Positions 1 through 5,979 of a DNA stretch of 12,185 nucleotides are shown here, one piece after another; position 1 is the first letter of the stretch; every line of letters begins with the position of its first letter. Made by a program: the position numbers and the translations under genes. The DNA lies in contig JAFUQL010000074.1 in assembly GCA_017472375.1 (NCBI GenBank), positions 1-12,185 on the forward strand, given 5' to 3'. This DNA comes from Oscillospiraceae bacterium (GTDB taxonomy: Bacteria > Bacillota > Clostridia > Oscillospirales > Ruminococcaceae). The notes under the pieces are model-generated. The model made no database searches, was not told the origin of the DNA, and saw only the letters and a program-made list of their open reading frames with translations.

Positions 1-1110
1 ATGGCCACGCTGGCGCTGGTGCTGGCGGTGTGCTATGGCATTTACTACTTTGTGGACTACATCCTGAACGGTGCGTTCATGGATTGGTTCAGCCGCAACT
101 ATGTTCACCAGGAGCTGTATCTGGACACCGCCGGCAACCCCTACACCATCAATGTGGTGGACTGGGAGCGAGTGAAGCTGCTGCTGCTGTTCGCGTTCAT
201 CGCGGCGGTGCTGTGCGGGGTGCTGGCAGCCTTTGTGTCTGCCCGGGTGTACGCATGGGTGCGTGTGCGCCGCACCATCCAGAGCACCAGCGAGCGCATC
301 CACCGGTACATGAGCCGTGAGATGGATGCGGGGGATGCCTTCCCGCCCGCCTACGCCCCGGTGGCGGCGCAGATGGTGCAGATCAAGGCAGACATGCAGC
401 GGCAGGAGCAGACCCTGCGCGCCGAGGCGCAGCGCCGCAACGACCTGATCGCCTATCTGGCCCATGACCTGAAAACACCGCTGACCTCGGTGCTGGGATA
501 CCTGAGCCTGCTGGACGAGGCGGACGACCTGCCCGAAGCCCAGCGCAGAAAGTATGTGCGGGTGGCCCTGCAGAAGGCCGTGCGGCTGGAGCAGCTGATC
601 AACGAGTTCTTCGAGATCACCCGGTACAACCTGCACCAGATCGTGCTGGAAAAGGAGACGGTGGATCTGGCGTATCTCCTGGTGCAGCTCACCGATGAGT
701 TCTACCCCAGCCTTGCCGCCCACGGCAACACCGCCCGGCTGGAGGTGCCGGAGGAGCTGCCCCTGTATGGCGACCCCATGAAGCTGGCGCGGGTGTTCAA
801 CAACCTGCTGAAGAACGCCATCGCCTACAGCTACCCGGACACCGAGGTGCTGGTGAGCGCCTGCACCGAGGGCAGCGAGGCGGTGCTGCGGTTTGTGAAC
901 CGGGGGCGCACCATCCCGGCGGGCAAGCTGGACGCTCTGTTTGAGAAGTTCTTCCGGCTGGACGAGGCCCGCACCGGCAACACCGGCGGGGCCGGGCTGG
1001 GGCTTGCCATCGCCAAGGAGATCGTGGAGCTGCACGGCGGCGCCATCGCGGCGGCCAGTGCGGACGAGGTGACCACCTTCACGGTGCGGCTTCCGCTGGG
1101 CAAAGATTAG
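1..1110 (+). CDS. VanS-type sensor histidine kinase (5' end uncertain)
   Basis: Membrane sensor kinase of a two-component system; it would autophosphorylate on His and pass the phosphate to a response regulator, probably encoded just upstream and outside the window. As read, 369 residues: membrane segment 1 at about 3-20, a short extracytoplasmic loop to about 57, and membrane segment 2 at about 58-82. A HAMP-like linker leads to the H box with His155 in AHDLKTPLTS, the N box NNLLKNAIAYS (267-277, conserved Asn272), the F box EKFFRLD (315-321) and the G box GGAGLGLAIAKE (329-340). The usual DxGxGIP G1 box is replaced by NRGRTIP (300-306), the form typical of VanS proteins, so this is not degeneration. 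The reading frame opens exactly at base 1 and the first membrane helix starts almost at once, so the true start may lie upstream. VanS kinases often respond to cell-wall stress, and the next gene is a peptidoglycan carboxypeptidase. The signal sensed cannot be read here. Confidence 0.93.
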   Translation: MATLALVLAVCYGIYYFVDYILNGAFMDWFSRNYVHQELYLDTAGNPYTINVVDWERVKLLLLFAFIAAVLCGVLAAFVSARVYAWVRVRRTIQSTSERIHRYMSREMDAGDAFPPAYAPVAAQMVQIKADMQRQEQTLRAEAQRRNDLIAYLAHDLKTPLTSVLGYLSLLDEADDLPEAQRRKYVRVALQKAVRLEQLINEFFEITRYNLHQIVLEKETVDLAYLLVQLTDEFYPSLAAHGNTARLEVPEELPLYGDPMKLARVFNNLLKNAIAYSYPDTEVLVSACTEGSEAVLRFVNRGRTIPAGKLDALFEKFFRLDEARTGNTGGAGLGLAIAKEIVELHGGAIAAASADEVTTFTVRLPLGKD

Positions 1111-1142
1111 GAAAATCTCAACCTTTTACTCAGAAAATGTTG

Positions 1143-1206
1143 AAAAAACCGGCGGCGCCGGTTCGTTACAATGAATGTGACGAACACAGTGCCGCCGGCT
1201 TTTTTG
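1143..1206 (+). terminator. Rho-independent terminator or attenuator after the kinase gene
   Basis: The arm CCGGCGGC (1149-1156) pairs with GCCGCCGG (1191-1198). It is flanked by six A (1143-1148) and six T (1200-1205), with C1199 bulged. An inner stem GTTCGT (1161-1166) with ACGAAC (1180-1185) encloses a 13-base loop. The left arm can also fold on itself as CCGGC-GGC-GCCGG, which would compete with the long stem. The hairpin lies 32 bases after the kinase stop and only 13 bases before the ribosome binding site of the next gene. It therefore either ends the kinase transcript or limits read-through into the carboxypeptidase. Confidence 0.8.
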
Positions 1207-1231
1207 CCTGCGGAGAACGGAGGAAACGCCC

Positions 1232-2152
1232 ATGGAACAGACCACACACAGCACCGCCCGCCGCCGCGCCCGGGCCCGGCGCAGAAAACGGCACAGGCAG
1301 GGCTGCCTGATCGCGCTGCTGTGCTGCCTGGCGCTGGCCGCCGCCCTGTGGCTGAGGCCGGGCAGCGGGAACGCCCTGCCGGTGCTGCACAGCCGCAGTG
1401 CGGTACTGATGGATGCGGCCAGCGGTGAGGTGCTGGCGGCCCTGCGGCCCCGGGAGCCTGCCCCGACGGCCAGCCTGACCAAACTGATGACCGTGTACGC
1501 CGCCATGGAGCTGCTGCCCGACCCCTCTGCCCCGGTGACGGTGGCCGAGGAGATGTTCCCTCCGCTGTATGCTCAAAACGCCAGCATGGCGGGGCTGCTG
1601 CCCGGCGAGACCACCACCGTGGGAGACCTGTGGTACGGTGCGCTGCTGCCCTCCGGGGCAGAGTGCTGCCAGGCGCTGGGCGCGGCTGTGGGCGGTGAAG
1701 AGGTGCTTCTGCAGGCCATGAACGGGACGGCGGACGAACTGGGCATGAGCCGCACCTGCTTTAAGAATCTCACCGGGCTGCACGCCGAGGGCCATGTCTC
1801 CACCGTGGAGGACATGGCACAGCTGCTGACGGCGGCGCTGAAAAGTGAGGCGTTCCGGGCGGTGTTCACCGCATGGCAGCACACCCTTGCCGGCGACCTG
1901 CACCCGGAAGGGCTTGCGGTGGAAAGTACCCTGAGCCGGTACGCCGATGCGCTGAGCGGGGACGGCTGGCGGGTGCTGGGCGGCAAGACCGGCTACACCG
2001 ATGAGGCCGGTCTGTGCCTCGCCACCCTTGCCGAGGTGAACGGGCGGGAATACCTGCTGGTGACCGCCGGGGCGCCCGGCGACCACACCACCGAGCCGTA
2101 CCATGTACAGGATGCGGCAGCGGTGTACCGGTGGTTGAATGCAGGGCTGTGA
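1232..2152 (+). CDS. D-alanyl-D-alanine carboxypeptidase, peptidase S11, short membrane-anchored form
   Basis: Serine D,D-carboxypeptidase (penicillin-binding protein fold) that would trim the terminal D-Ala from peptidoglycan pentapeptides outside the membrane. The 306 residues begin with a very basic cytoplasmic tail (1-22), then a membrane segment (about 25-41) that is probably an uncleaved anchor. Catalytic motifs are SxxK as SLTK (Ser81, Lys84) and KTG as GKTGYT (Lys252-Gly254). The position of the SxN motif reads S141-G-A143, so the usual Asn is Ala. There is no C-terminal PBP5-type beta domain and no second membrane helix, unlike the paralogue that faces it. The ATG at 1232 is supported by GGAGG at 1219-1223, eight bases upstream. 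It follows a VanS-like kinase but a terminator hairpin lies between, so co-regulation is inferred only. A role in crosslink control or glycopeptide tolerance is possible; substrate preference cannot be told from the sequence. Confidence 0.9.
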   Translation: MEQTTHSTARRRARARRRKRHRQGCLIALLCCLALAAALWLRPGSGNALPVLHSRSAVLMDAASGEVLAALRPREPAPTASLTKLMTVYAAMELLPDPSAPVTVAEEMFPPLYAQNASMAGLLPGETTTVGDLWYGALLPSGAECCQALGAAVGGEEVLLQAMNGTADELGMSRTCFKNLTGLHAEGHVSTVEDMAQLLTAALKSEAFRAVFTAWQHTLAGDLHPEGLAVESTLSRYADALSGDGWRVLGGKTGYTDEAGLCLATLAEVNGREYLLVTAGAPGDHTTEPYHVQDAAAVYRWLNAGL

Positions 2153-2163
2153 AGGCCAGAACA

Positions 2164-2203
2164 AAAAAGGAGAGCCGGCCCCGGCGGGGTCGGCTCTTTC
2201 TAT
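2164..2203. terminator. Bidirectional rho-independent terminator between convergent carboxypeptidase genes
   Basis: A 12-base-pair stem pairs AGAGCCGGCCCC (2171-2182) with GGGGTCGGCTCT (2186-2197), with one G-T pair and a GGC loop. On the plus strand it is followed by TTCTATT; on the minus strand the run of A at 2163-2168 reads as a T tract. It lies between the stop of the plus-strand carboxypeptidase (2152) and the stop of the minus-strand one (2221), so it can serve both. Confidence 0.88.
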
Positions 2204-2220
2204 TGTATGGAGCAGCAGGC

Positions 2221-3558
2221 TCACCGCCGCAGGGCGCGGGCCCTTCTGCGGCGGGCGCGGCGCACCAGCGCGCACAGGGCAAGCACCAGCACAAGGCACA
2301 CCGCCCCGATGCCCGCCAGAATGTGAGTGCGGTAGGGGGCCAGCAGCTCCCGGTAGTACAGCTCGTCGCTGCGGGGCAGGTCCCGGCGCACTTCCAGAGG
2401 CAGGGTGCCCAGCACCTCGCCGTTTTGGCGCACGGTCACGGTGCCTACCTGTGTGCCCGTGGCCACCGGGGCCTGCAGTTCGGCACAGGTGAGCTCGGTC
2501 TCCAGTTCCACCGGGGTGTCGGCGCACAGCAGGGCGGTCAGTGTCCCGGCAGGGTAGACGGGCAGAGCGGCAGCTTCTTCGCACCAGCGCACCGGGACTT
2601 CGGCCAGCGGGGCGTCGGCGCTCAGCGCCTGGCCCACCTCGAAGCGGGCCACCGCCCAGTCCAGCAGGGCGGCCGCATCGTTGTGCAGGATCTGGATGCC
2701 GTTTTCGGCCTTGCGGTTGGGCTCACCCAGCAGCACCAGCAGATAACGGCCGGTGTCCGTTTCGGCCATGGTCACGATGCAGCGGCCCGCCGCATCGGTG
2801 AAGCCAGTCTTGACACCCCGCACCCAGGGTCGGTACAGGGGCGAGGCGGGGTTCTGCATCTGGATGGAACTGCCGATGCGCAGGTACATCCCCTCGGGGG
2901 CATCCGGGGTGCGCACCACCGTCTGGAAGTTGTTCAGCGGCAACCACCATTCGCAGGAGGTACAGACGGTGCGCAGGGTCTCGTTCTCCATGCAGGCGGC
3001 GGCGATGCGGGCCAGGTCCCGGGCGGTGGACCAGTTGCCTGCATCGTACAGGCCGTGGGGGCAGGAATATTGGGTGTTCTCACAGCCCAGCTGCGCGGCA
3101 CGGGCGTTCATCTGCTCCACAAAGGCATCGATGCTGCCGGCCAGCCGCCACGCGATGGTGCTGGCGGTGTCGTTGGTGCTGGGCAGCATGGTGCAGTACA
3201 TCAGATCGCGCAGGTTGGTCTCCTCGCCGACGTGCAGGTCGATGTAGGCACCGTCCTCGGCGCGGATGTGCCAGAATTCCTCCGCCAGCTCCTGCGGGAC
3301 GAGAAACGTCTCGTCCAGGTCTGCATCCGACTCGGCCAGCAGCAGGCAGGTCATCATCTTGGTCAGGCTGGCGATGGCACGCGGTTCGTCGGCGTTTCGC
3401 TCATACAGCACGGTGCCGGTATCCAGCTCCACCAGGTAGACGGCTGCAGCCTCGGGTGCGCCGGCCTCCTCGGGCGGCTGCCAGGCGGCCAGGGCGGCAG
3501 GCGCCAGCAGTACCGCGGCCAGCATAAGGCAGAAAAGTGAGATGATACGTTGTTTCAT
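2221..3558 (-). CDS. D-alanyl-D-alanine carboxypeptidase, DacF/PBP5 type (peptidase S11)
   Basis: Low-molecular-mass penicillin-binding protein that removes the terminal D-Ala from peptidoglycan stem peptides on the outer face of the membrane. Of 445 residues, 1-24 form a classical Sec signal peptide ending ALA-A. The catalytic domain has SLTK (Ser64, Lys67), STN (Ser127, Asn129) and KTG (Lys250-Gly252), all intact. A beta-rich PBP5-type C-terminal domain (about 305-392) follows. A hydrophobic helix (about 412-432) and an Arg-rich tail (433-445) anchor it in the membrane, in place of the amphipathic helix of E. coli PBP5. The ATG at 3558 has GGAGG (complement of 3566-3570) seven bases upstream. 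A consensus promoter lies just beyond. It is a single-gene unit, convergent with another S11 enzyme and divergent from the purine permease. The family is clear; which of DacA, DacB or DacF is the closest orthologue is not. Confidence 0.93.
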   Translation of the reverse strand: MKQRIISLFCLMLAAVLLAPAALAAWQPPEEAGAPEAAAVYLVELDTGTVLYERNADEPRAIASLTKMMTCLLLAESDADLDETFLVPQELAEEFWHIRAEDGAYIDLHVGEETNLRDLMYCTMLPSTNDTASTIAWRLAGSIDAFVEQMNARAAQLGCENTQYSCPHGLYDAGNWSTARDLARIAAACMENETLRTVCTSCEWWLPLNNFQTVVRTPDAPEGMYLRIGSSIQMQNPASPLYRPWVRGVKTGFTDAAGRCIVTMAETDTGRYLLVLLGEPNRKAENGIQILHNDAAALLDWAVARFEVGQALSADAPLAEVPVRWCEEAAALPVYPAGTLTALLCADTPVELETELTCAELQAPVATGTQVGTVTVRQNGEVLGTLPLEVRRDLPRSDELYYRELLAPYRTHILAGIGAVCLVLVLALCALVRRARRRRARALRR

Positions 3559-3592
3559 GGGCAGACCTCCGCAAAAATGCTTCGCTTCTGTA

Positions 3593-3622
3593 AGTGTAAA
3601 GGAAGGCGGGGGGCGCTGTCAA
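3593..3622 (-). promoter_or_regulatory. Sigma-A-type promoter of the minus-strand carboxypeptidase gene
   Basis: Read on the minus strand, TTGACA (complement of 3617-3622) is followed after 18 bases by TACACT (complement of 3593-3598). Initiation would fall near 3585, giving a leader of roughly 27 bases before the ATG at 3558. The -35 element is a perfect consensus match and the -10 has four of six bases. Confidence 0.75.
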
Positions 3623-3712
3623 CCGCGCACAGGCAGACCGGTTGCGGCCGTGCCTGCACGACCCGCCCAAAAAAACAGACTGAAAGACGAAATTTTGCGG
3701 AAGTTTTGTCAA

Positions 3713-3741
3713 TTGACACCGAATCAGGCAGGAATTATACT
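3713..3741 (+). promoter_or_regulatory. Sigma-A-type promoter of the purine permease gene
   Basis: TTGACA (3713-3718) is followed after exactly 17 bases by TATACT (3736-3741), a near-consensus pair. Initiation is expected near 3748, which leaves about 79 bases of leader before the TTG start at 3827. The -35 hexamer is the right half of a perfect 12-base palindrome TGTCAATTGACA (3707-3718), a possible operator. Confidence 0.82.
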
Positions 3742-3756
3742 TTAGCTGTATCTTTT

Positions 3757-3804
3757 GCGAAGGCGACCCGATCGAAACCCCGGCAGCCTTCGCTTTTGCT
3801 TTTG
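3757..3804 (+). promoter_or_regulatory. Candidate transcription attenuator in the purine permease leader
   Basis: Within the predicted leader, GCGAAGGC (3757-3764) pairs perfectly with GCCTTCGC (3786-3793) across a 21-base loop (3765-3785). TTTTGCTTTT (3794-3803) follows directly, so the element has the form of an intrinsic terminator lying between the promoter and the gene. A second small stem, TTTTGC (3794-3799) with GCAAAA (3807-3812), ends inside the AAGGAGG ribosome binding site, so the T-rich tract and translation start could be coupled. The leader does not show the conserved cores of the purine (guanine/adenine) riboswitch. Ligand, RNA-binding protein or simple partial terminator are all open. 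Confidence 0.55.
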
Positions 3805-3811
3805 ATGCAAA

Positions 3812-3818
3812 AAGGAGG
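3812..3818 (+). promoter_or_regulatory. Ribosome binding site fixing the TTG start of the permease
   Basis: AAGGAGG lies eight bases before the TTG at 3827, and no ATG in this frame is better placed. The protein read from that TTG begins MNQLDRIFHL, as expected for the N-terminus of AzgA/PbuG permeases. Confidence 0.85.
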
Positions 3819-3826
3819 AATCTGAA

Positions 3827-5203
3827 TTGAATCAGCTGGATCGCATTTTCCATCTGAAGGAAAACGGCACCGATGTGAAGACTGAGATCATCGCCGGCGT
3901 CACCACCTTCATGACCATGGCCTACATTCTGGCCGTGAACCCGTCCATTCTGAGCGCCTGCGGCATGGACAGCGGCGCCATCTTCACCGCCACCGCGCTG
4001 GCTTCCATGATCGCCACCCTGTGCATGGCTGCCTTCGCCAACTATCCCTTTGTTCTGGCCCCCGGTATGGGCCTGAACGCCTACTTCGCCTACACCGTGG
4101 TCATCAACATGGGCTACACCTGGCAGATGGCTCTGGCCGCTGTCTTTGTTGAGGGTCTGATCTTCATTGCCCTGTCCCTGACCAAGGTCCGCGAGGCCAT
4201 CTTTAACGCCATCCCCCTGTGCCTGAAGAACGCTGTCAGCGCCGGCATCGGCCTGTACATCGCCTTCATCGGCCTGCAGAACGCCAAGCTGGTGGTCAAC
4301 ACCGACTCCACCCTGGTGACCATCCTGCCCATCAAGACCACCCTGACCGACGGTACCTTCAACTGCATGGGCATCACCGCCATCCTGACCATCGTGGGCG
4401 TGTTCGTCACCGCCATCCTGATGGTGAAGAAGGTGAAGGGCAACATCCTGCTGGGCATCCTGATCACCTGGCTGCTGGGCATCATCTGCCAGTTCACCGG
4501 CCTGTATGTTCCCAACCCCGAGCTGGGCTTCTACAGCCTGCTGCCCGACTTCTCCGCCGGCCTGAGCGTGCCCAGCATCACCCCCACCCTGATGCAGCTG
4601 GACTTCTCCAAGCTGTTCACCGGTGAGTTCCTGGTGGTCGTGTTCGCCTTCCTGTTCGTTGATATGTTCGACACTCTGGGCACCCTGATGGGCGTTGCCA
4701 GCAAGGCCGATATGCTGGACGAGGAGGGCAAGCTGCCCCGCGCTCAGGGTGCGCTGCTGGCCGACGCTGTCGGCACCAGCATCGGCGCTGTGCTGGGCAC
4801 CTCCACCACCACCACCTTCATTGAGAGTGCCTCCGGCGTGAGCGAGGGCGGCCGCACCGGTTTGACCGCTGTGACCAGCGCCCTGCTGTTCGGTCTGAGC
4901 CTGTTCCTGAGCCCCATCTTCCTGGCCATCCCCAGCTTCGCCACCGCTCCCGCTCTGATCGTCGTGGGCTTCCTGATGATCAGCAGCCTGATGAAGGTGG
5001 ACTTCGACGATCTGGGCCAGGGCATCCCTGCCTTCATCACCATGATCGCCATGCCCTTCATGTACAGCATCTCCGAGGGCATCGCTCTGGGCGTTATCTC
5101 CTATGTGGTCATCAACGTGTTCTTCGCTGAGAACCGCAAGAAGATCAGCCCTGTGATGTACATCCTGGCTGTGCTGTTCGCGGCCAAGTACTTCATCATC
5201 TGA
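3827..5203 (+). CDS. Guanine/hypoxanthine (purine) permease, AzgA/PbuG family (NCS2-like)
   Basis: Polytopic inner-membrane permease for purine bases, 458 residues, a normal length for the family. The N-terminus carries the family signature: a soluble lead, then TEIIAGVTTFMTMAYILAVNPSIL in the 19-42 region. LAPGMGLNAYFAYTVV (77-92), FLFVDMFDTLGT (275-286) and GTSTTTTFIESASGVSEGGRTGLTA (324-348 region) correspond to the conserved transport-core segments of AzgA-type proteins. About 12 to 14 hydrophobic segments are visible. It starts at TTG, set by AAGGAGG. It is a single-gene unit with its own promoter, a structured leader and its own terminator. Codon use is visibly more biased than in its neighbours, with AAC, ATC, GCC, CTG and also GCT and GTT; this suggests high expression rather than transfer. 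The exact base carried (guanine, hypoxanthine, adenine or xanthine) cannot be settled from sequence alone. Confidence 0.93.
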   Translation: MNQLDRIFHLKENGTDVKTEIIAGVTTFMTMAYILAVNPSILSACGMDSGAIFTATALASMIATLCMAAFANYPFVLAPGMGLNAYFAYTVVINMGYTWQMALAAVFVEGLIFIALSLTKVREAIFNAIPLCLKNAVSAGIGLYIAFIGLQNAKLVVNTDSTLVTILPIKTTLTDGTFNCMGITAILTIVGVFVTAILMVKKVKGNILLGILITWLLGIICQFTGLYVPNPELGFYSLLPDFSAGLSVPSITPTLMQLDFSKLFTGEFLVVVFAFLFVDMFDTLGTLMGVASKADMLDEEGKLPRAQGALLADAVGTSIGAVLGTSTTTTFIESASGVSEGGRTGLTAVTSALLFGLSLFLSPIFLAIPSFATAPALIVVGFLMISSLMKVDFDDLGQGIPAFITMIAMPFMYSISEGIALGVISYVVINVFFAENRKKISPVMYILAVLFAAKYFII

Positions 5204-5222
5204 TGATCCCCGGCTGAATCGA

Positions 5223-5281
5223 AACAAAACCGCCCCGGCGGCTGCAGCTTGAGCGCTGCGCCGCCGGGGCGGTTTTTGTTT
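5223..5281. terminator. Bidirectional rho-independent terminator between the permease and the hem operon
   Basis: A perfect 14-base-pair stem pairs ACCGCCCCGGCGGC (5229-5242) with GCCGCCGGGGCGGT (5260-5273). An inner stem GCAGC (5244-5248) with GCTGC (5255-5259) extends it. TTTTTGTTTC follows on the plus strand, and the A-rich GAAACAAAA before the stem reads as a T tract on the minus strand. It sits about 20 bases from each of the two convergent stop codons. Confidence 0.93.
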
Positions 5282-5294
5282 CACAGGGAGCGGC

Positions 5295-5972
5295 TCACTC
5301 AAAGGTATAGCCGTAGCCGGTGGCGGCCTGTACCGCCCGCAGCACTGCCTCGGGGGGCAGGATGCGGATCAGCTCCACCAGCCCCTTCAGGGCGGCGGCA
5401 TCCATCCGGGCGAGCTGATACAGCAGCTCCCGGCGTTTCATCGGCTCGTCGCAGTGTTCCAGCAAAAAGCTGCGCAGGGTGGCCATGGGGGCCAGTTTGG
5501 GCGCCCAGACCGCATTGGCATGGCCGGCCAGGTCGTCCATCATAGCGGCGGTGAGGGAGGGGGATGCGCCGCCGGTGCTGCCGGCGAGGATCAGCCCCAT
5601 CTCGTCCCGGGAGGACATCACGCTGGCCAGGGCGGGCTGGTCGGCCTGGACGCACAGGGTCAGCAGATTTTTGGCGTTGGCAATGGCCAGCACGGCGGCG
5701 TTTTTGTCCGGGTCGGCCTCGGCGGCCACCACCAGATTCACCTCCTCCCACAGGGGAGAATCGGCGGCGGGCGGGTCGGTCTGTTTCACCAGGCGCAGGG
5801 TGTTGGGGTGGAGCACCAGCAGCTGTTCCAGCTCGGTGCAGAAGCTGCCGCTCACGGCAGCTGCCCGGGCCCCGCCCTCCAGCAGGCCGTCGGCACGGCG
5901 GGCCGCCTGCAGCCCGCCGCCGAAGATGAGTGCGTTTACCCGTTTGGGGTGAAGACGAATGCAAAGTTCCAT
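5295..5972 (-). CDS. Precorrin-2 dehydrogenase / sirohydrochlorin ferrochelatase-like (Met8/CysG-B family), divergent
   Basis: Predicted NAD-dependent dehydrogenase oxidising precorrin-2 to sirohydrochlorin, possibly also inserting iron to give siroheme. It has 225 residues, a usual length for stand-alone forms. The start has the family pattern of a short lead, KRVNALIFGGG (10-20) for the nucleotide-binding loop, then a second strand. AAEADPDKNAAV (83-94) aligns with the AATDD...N segment of CysG and keeps an Asp (Asp87) at the place I match to the catalytic Asp. STGGASP (132-138) matches the conserved S-(S/T)-GG-(T/A)-SP motif. The intervening segment, normally close to NVVDxPxxxxFxxP, reads TLCVQADQPALASVM and is clearly diverged. 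A helical C-terminal part (about 165-225) completes it. The ATG at 5972 lies 7 bases beyond the hemL stop with GAGG (complement of 5983-5986) upstream; a longer in-frame reading inside hemL is a shadow. It is the last gene of the operon. Family assignment is good; enzymatic competence is inferred. Confidence 0.78.
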   Translation of the reverse strand: MELCIRLHPKRVNALIFGGGLQAARRADGLLEGGARAAAVSGSFCTELEQLLVLHPNTLRLVKQTDPPAADSPLWEEVNLVVAAEADPDKNAAVLAIANAKNLLTLCVQADQPALASVMSSRDEMGLILAGSTGGASPSLTAAMMDDLAGHANAVWAPKLAPMATLRSFLLEHCDEPMKRRELLYQLARMDAAALKGLVELIRILPPEAVLRAVQAATGYGYTFE

Positions 5973-5979
5973 GGGATCG

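Noticed and set aside
2014..3540. A 508-codon plus-strand open frame across the terminator and the minus-strand carboxypeptidase
   Set aside because: It runs through a strong bidirectional terminator and antisense to an enzyme with complete catalytic motifs. Its composition is that of a shadow frame.
3623..3660. Inverted repeat around AGGCA and TGCCT in the divergent intergenic region
   Set aside because: The pairing is short (about six bases), the flanks are mismatched and no T tract follows in either direction, so I could not support a terminator or operator.
3748..3826. Purine (guanine/adenine) riboswitch before the permease
   Set aside because: The conserved core and loop sequences of that class are not present, and the leader of about 79 bases has only one GC-rich stem rather than a three-way junction.
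3827..5203. Horizontal transfer of the permease gene, because its codon use differs from its neighbours
   Set aside because: The difference is a stronger preference for a small set of codons, as in highly expressed genes. No flanking repeats, integrase or insertion-sequence remnants are visible.
3401..5302. A 633-codon open frame on the minus strand opposite the purine permease
   Set aside because: Its His/Gln/Asp/Gly-rich repeats mirror the biased codons of the permease. The permease has a promoter, a ribosome binding site and a clear family match; this frame has none.
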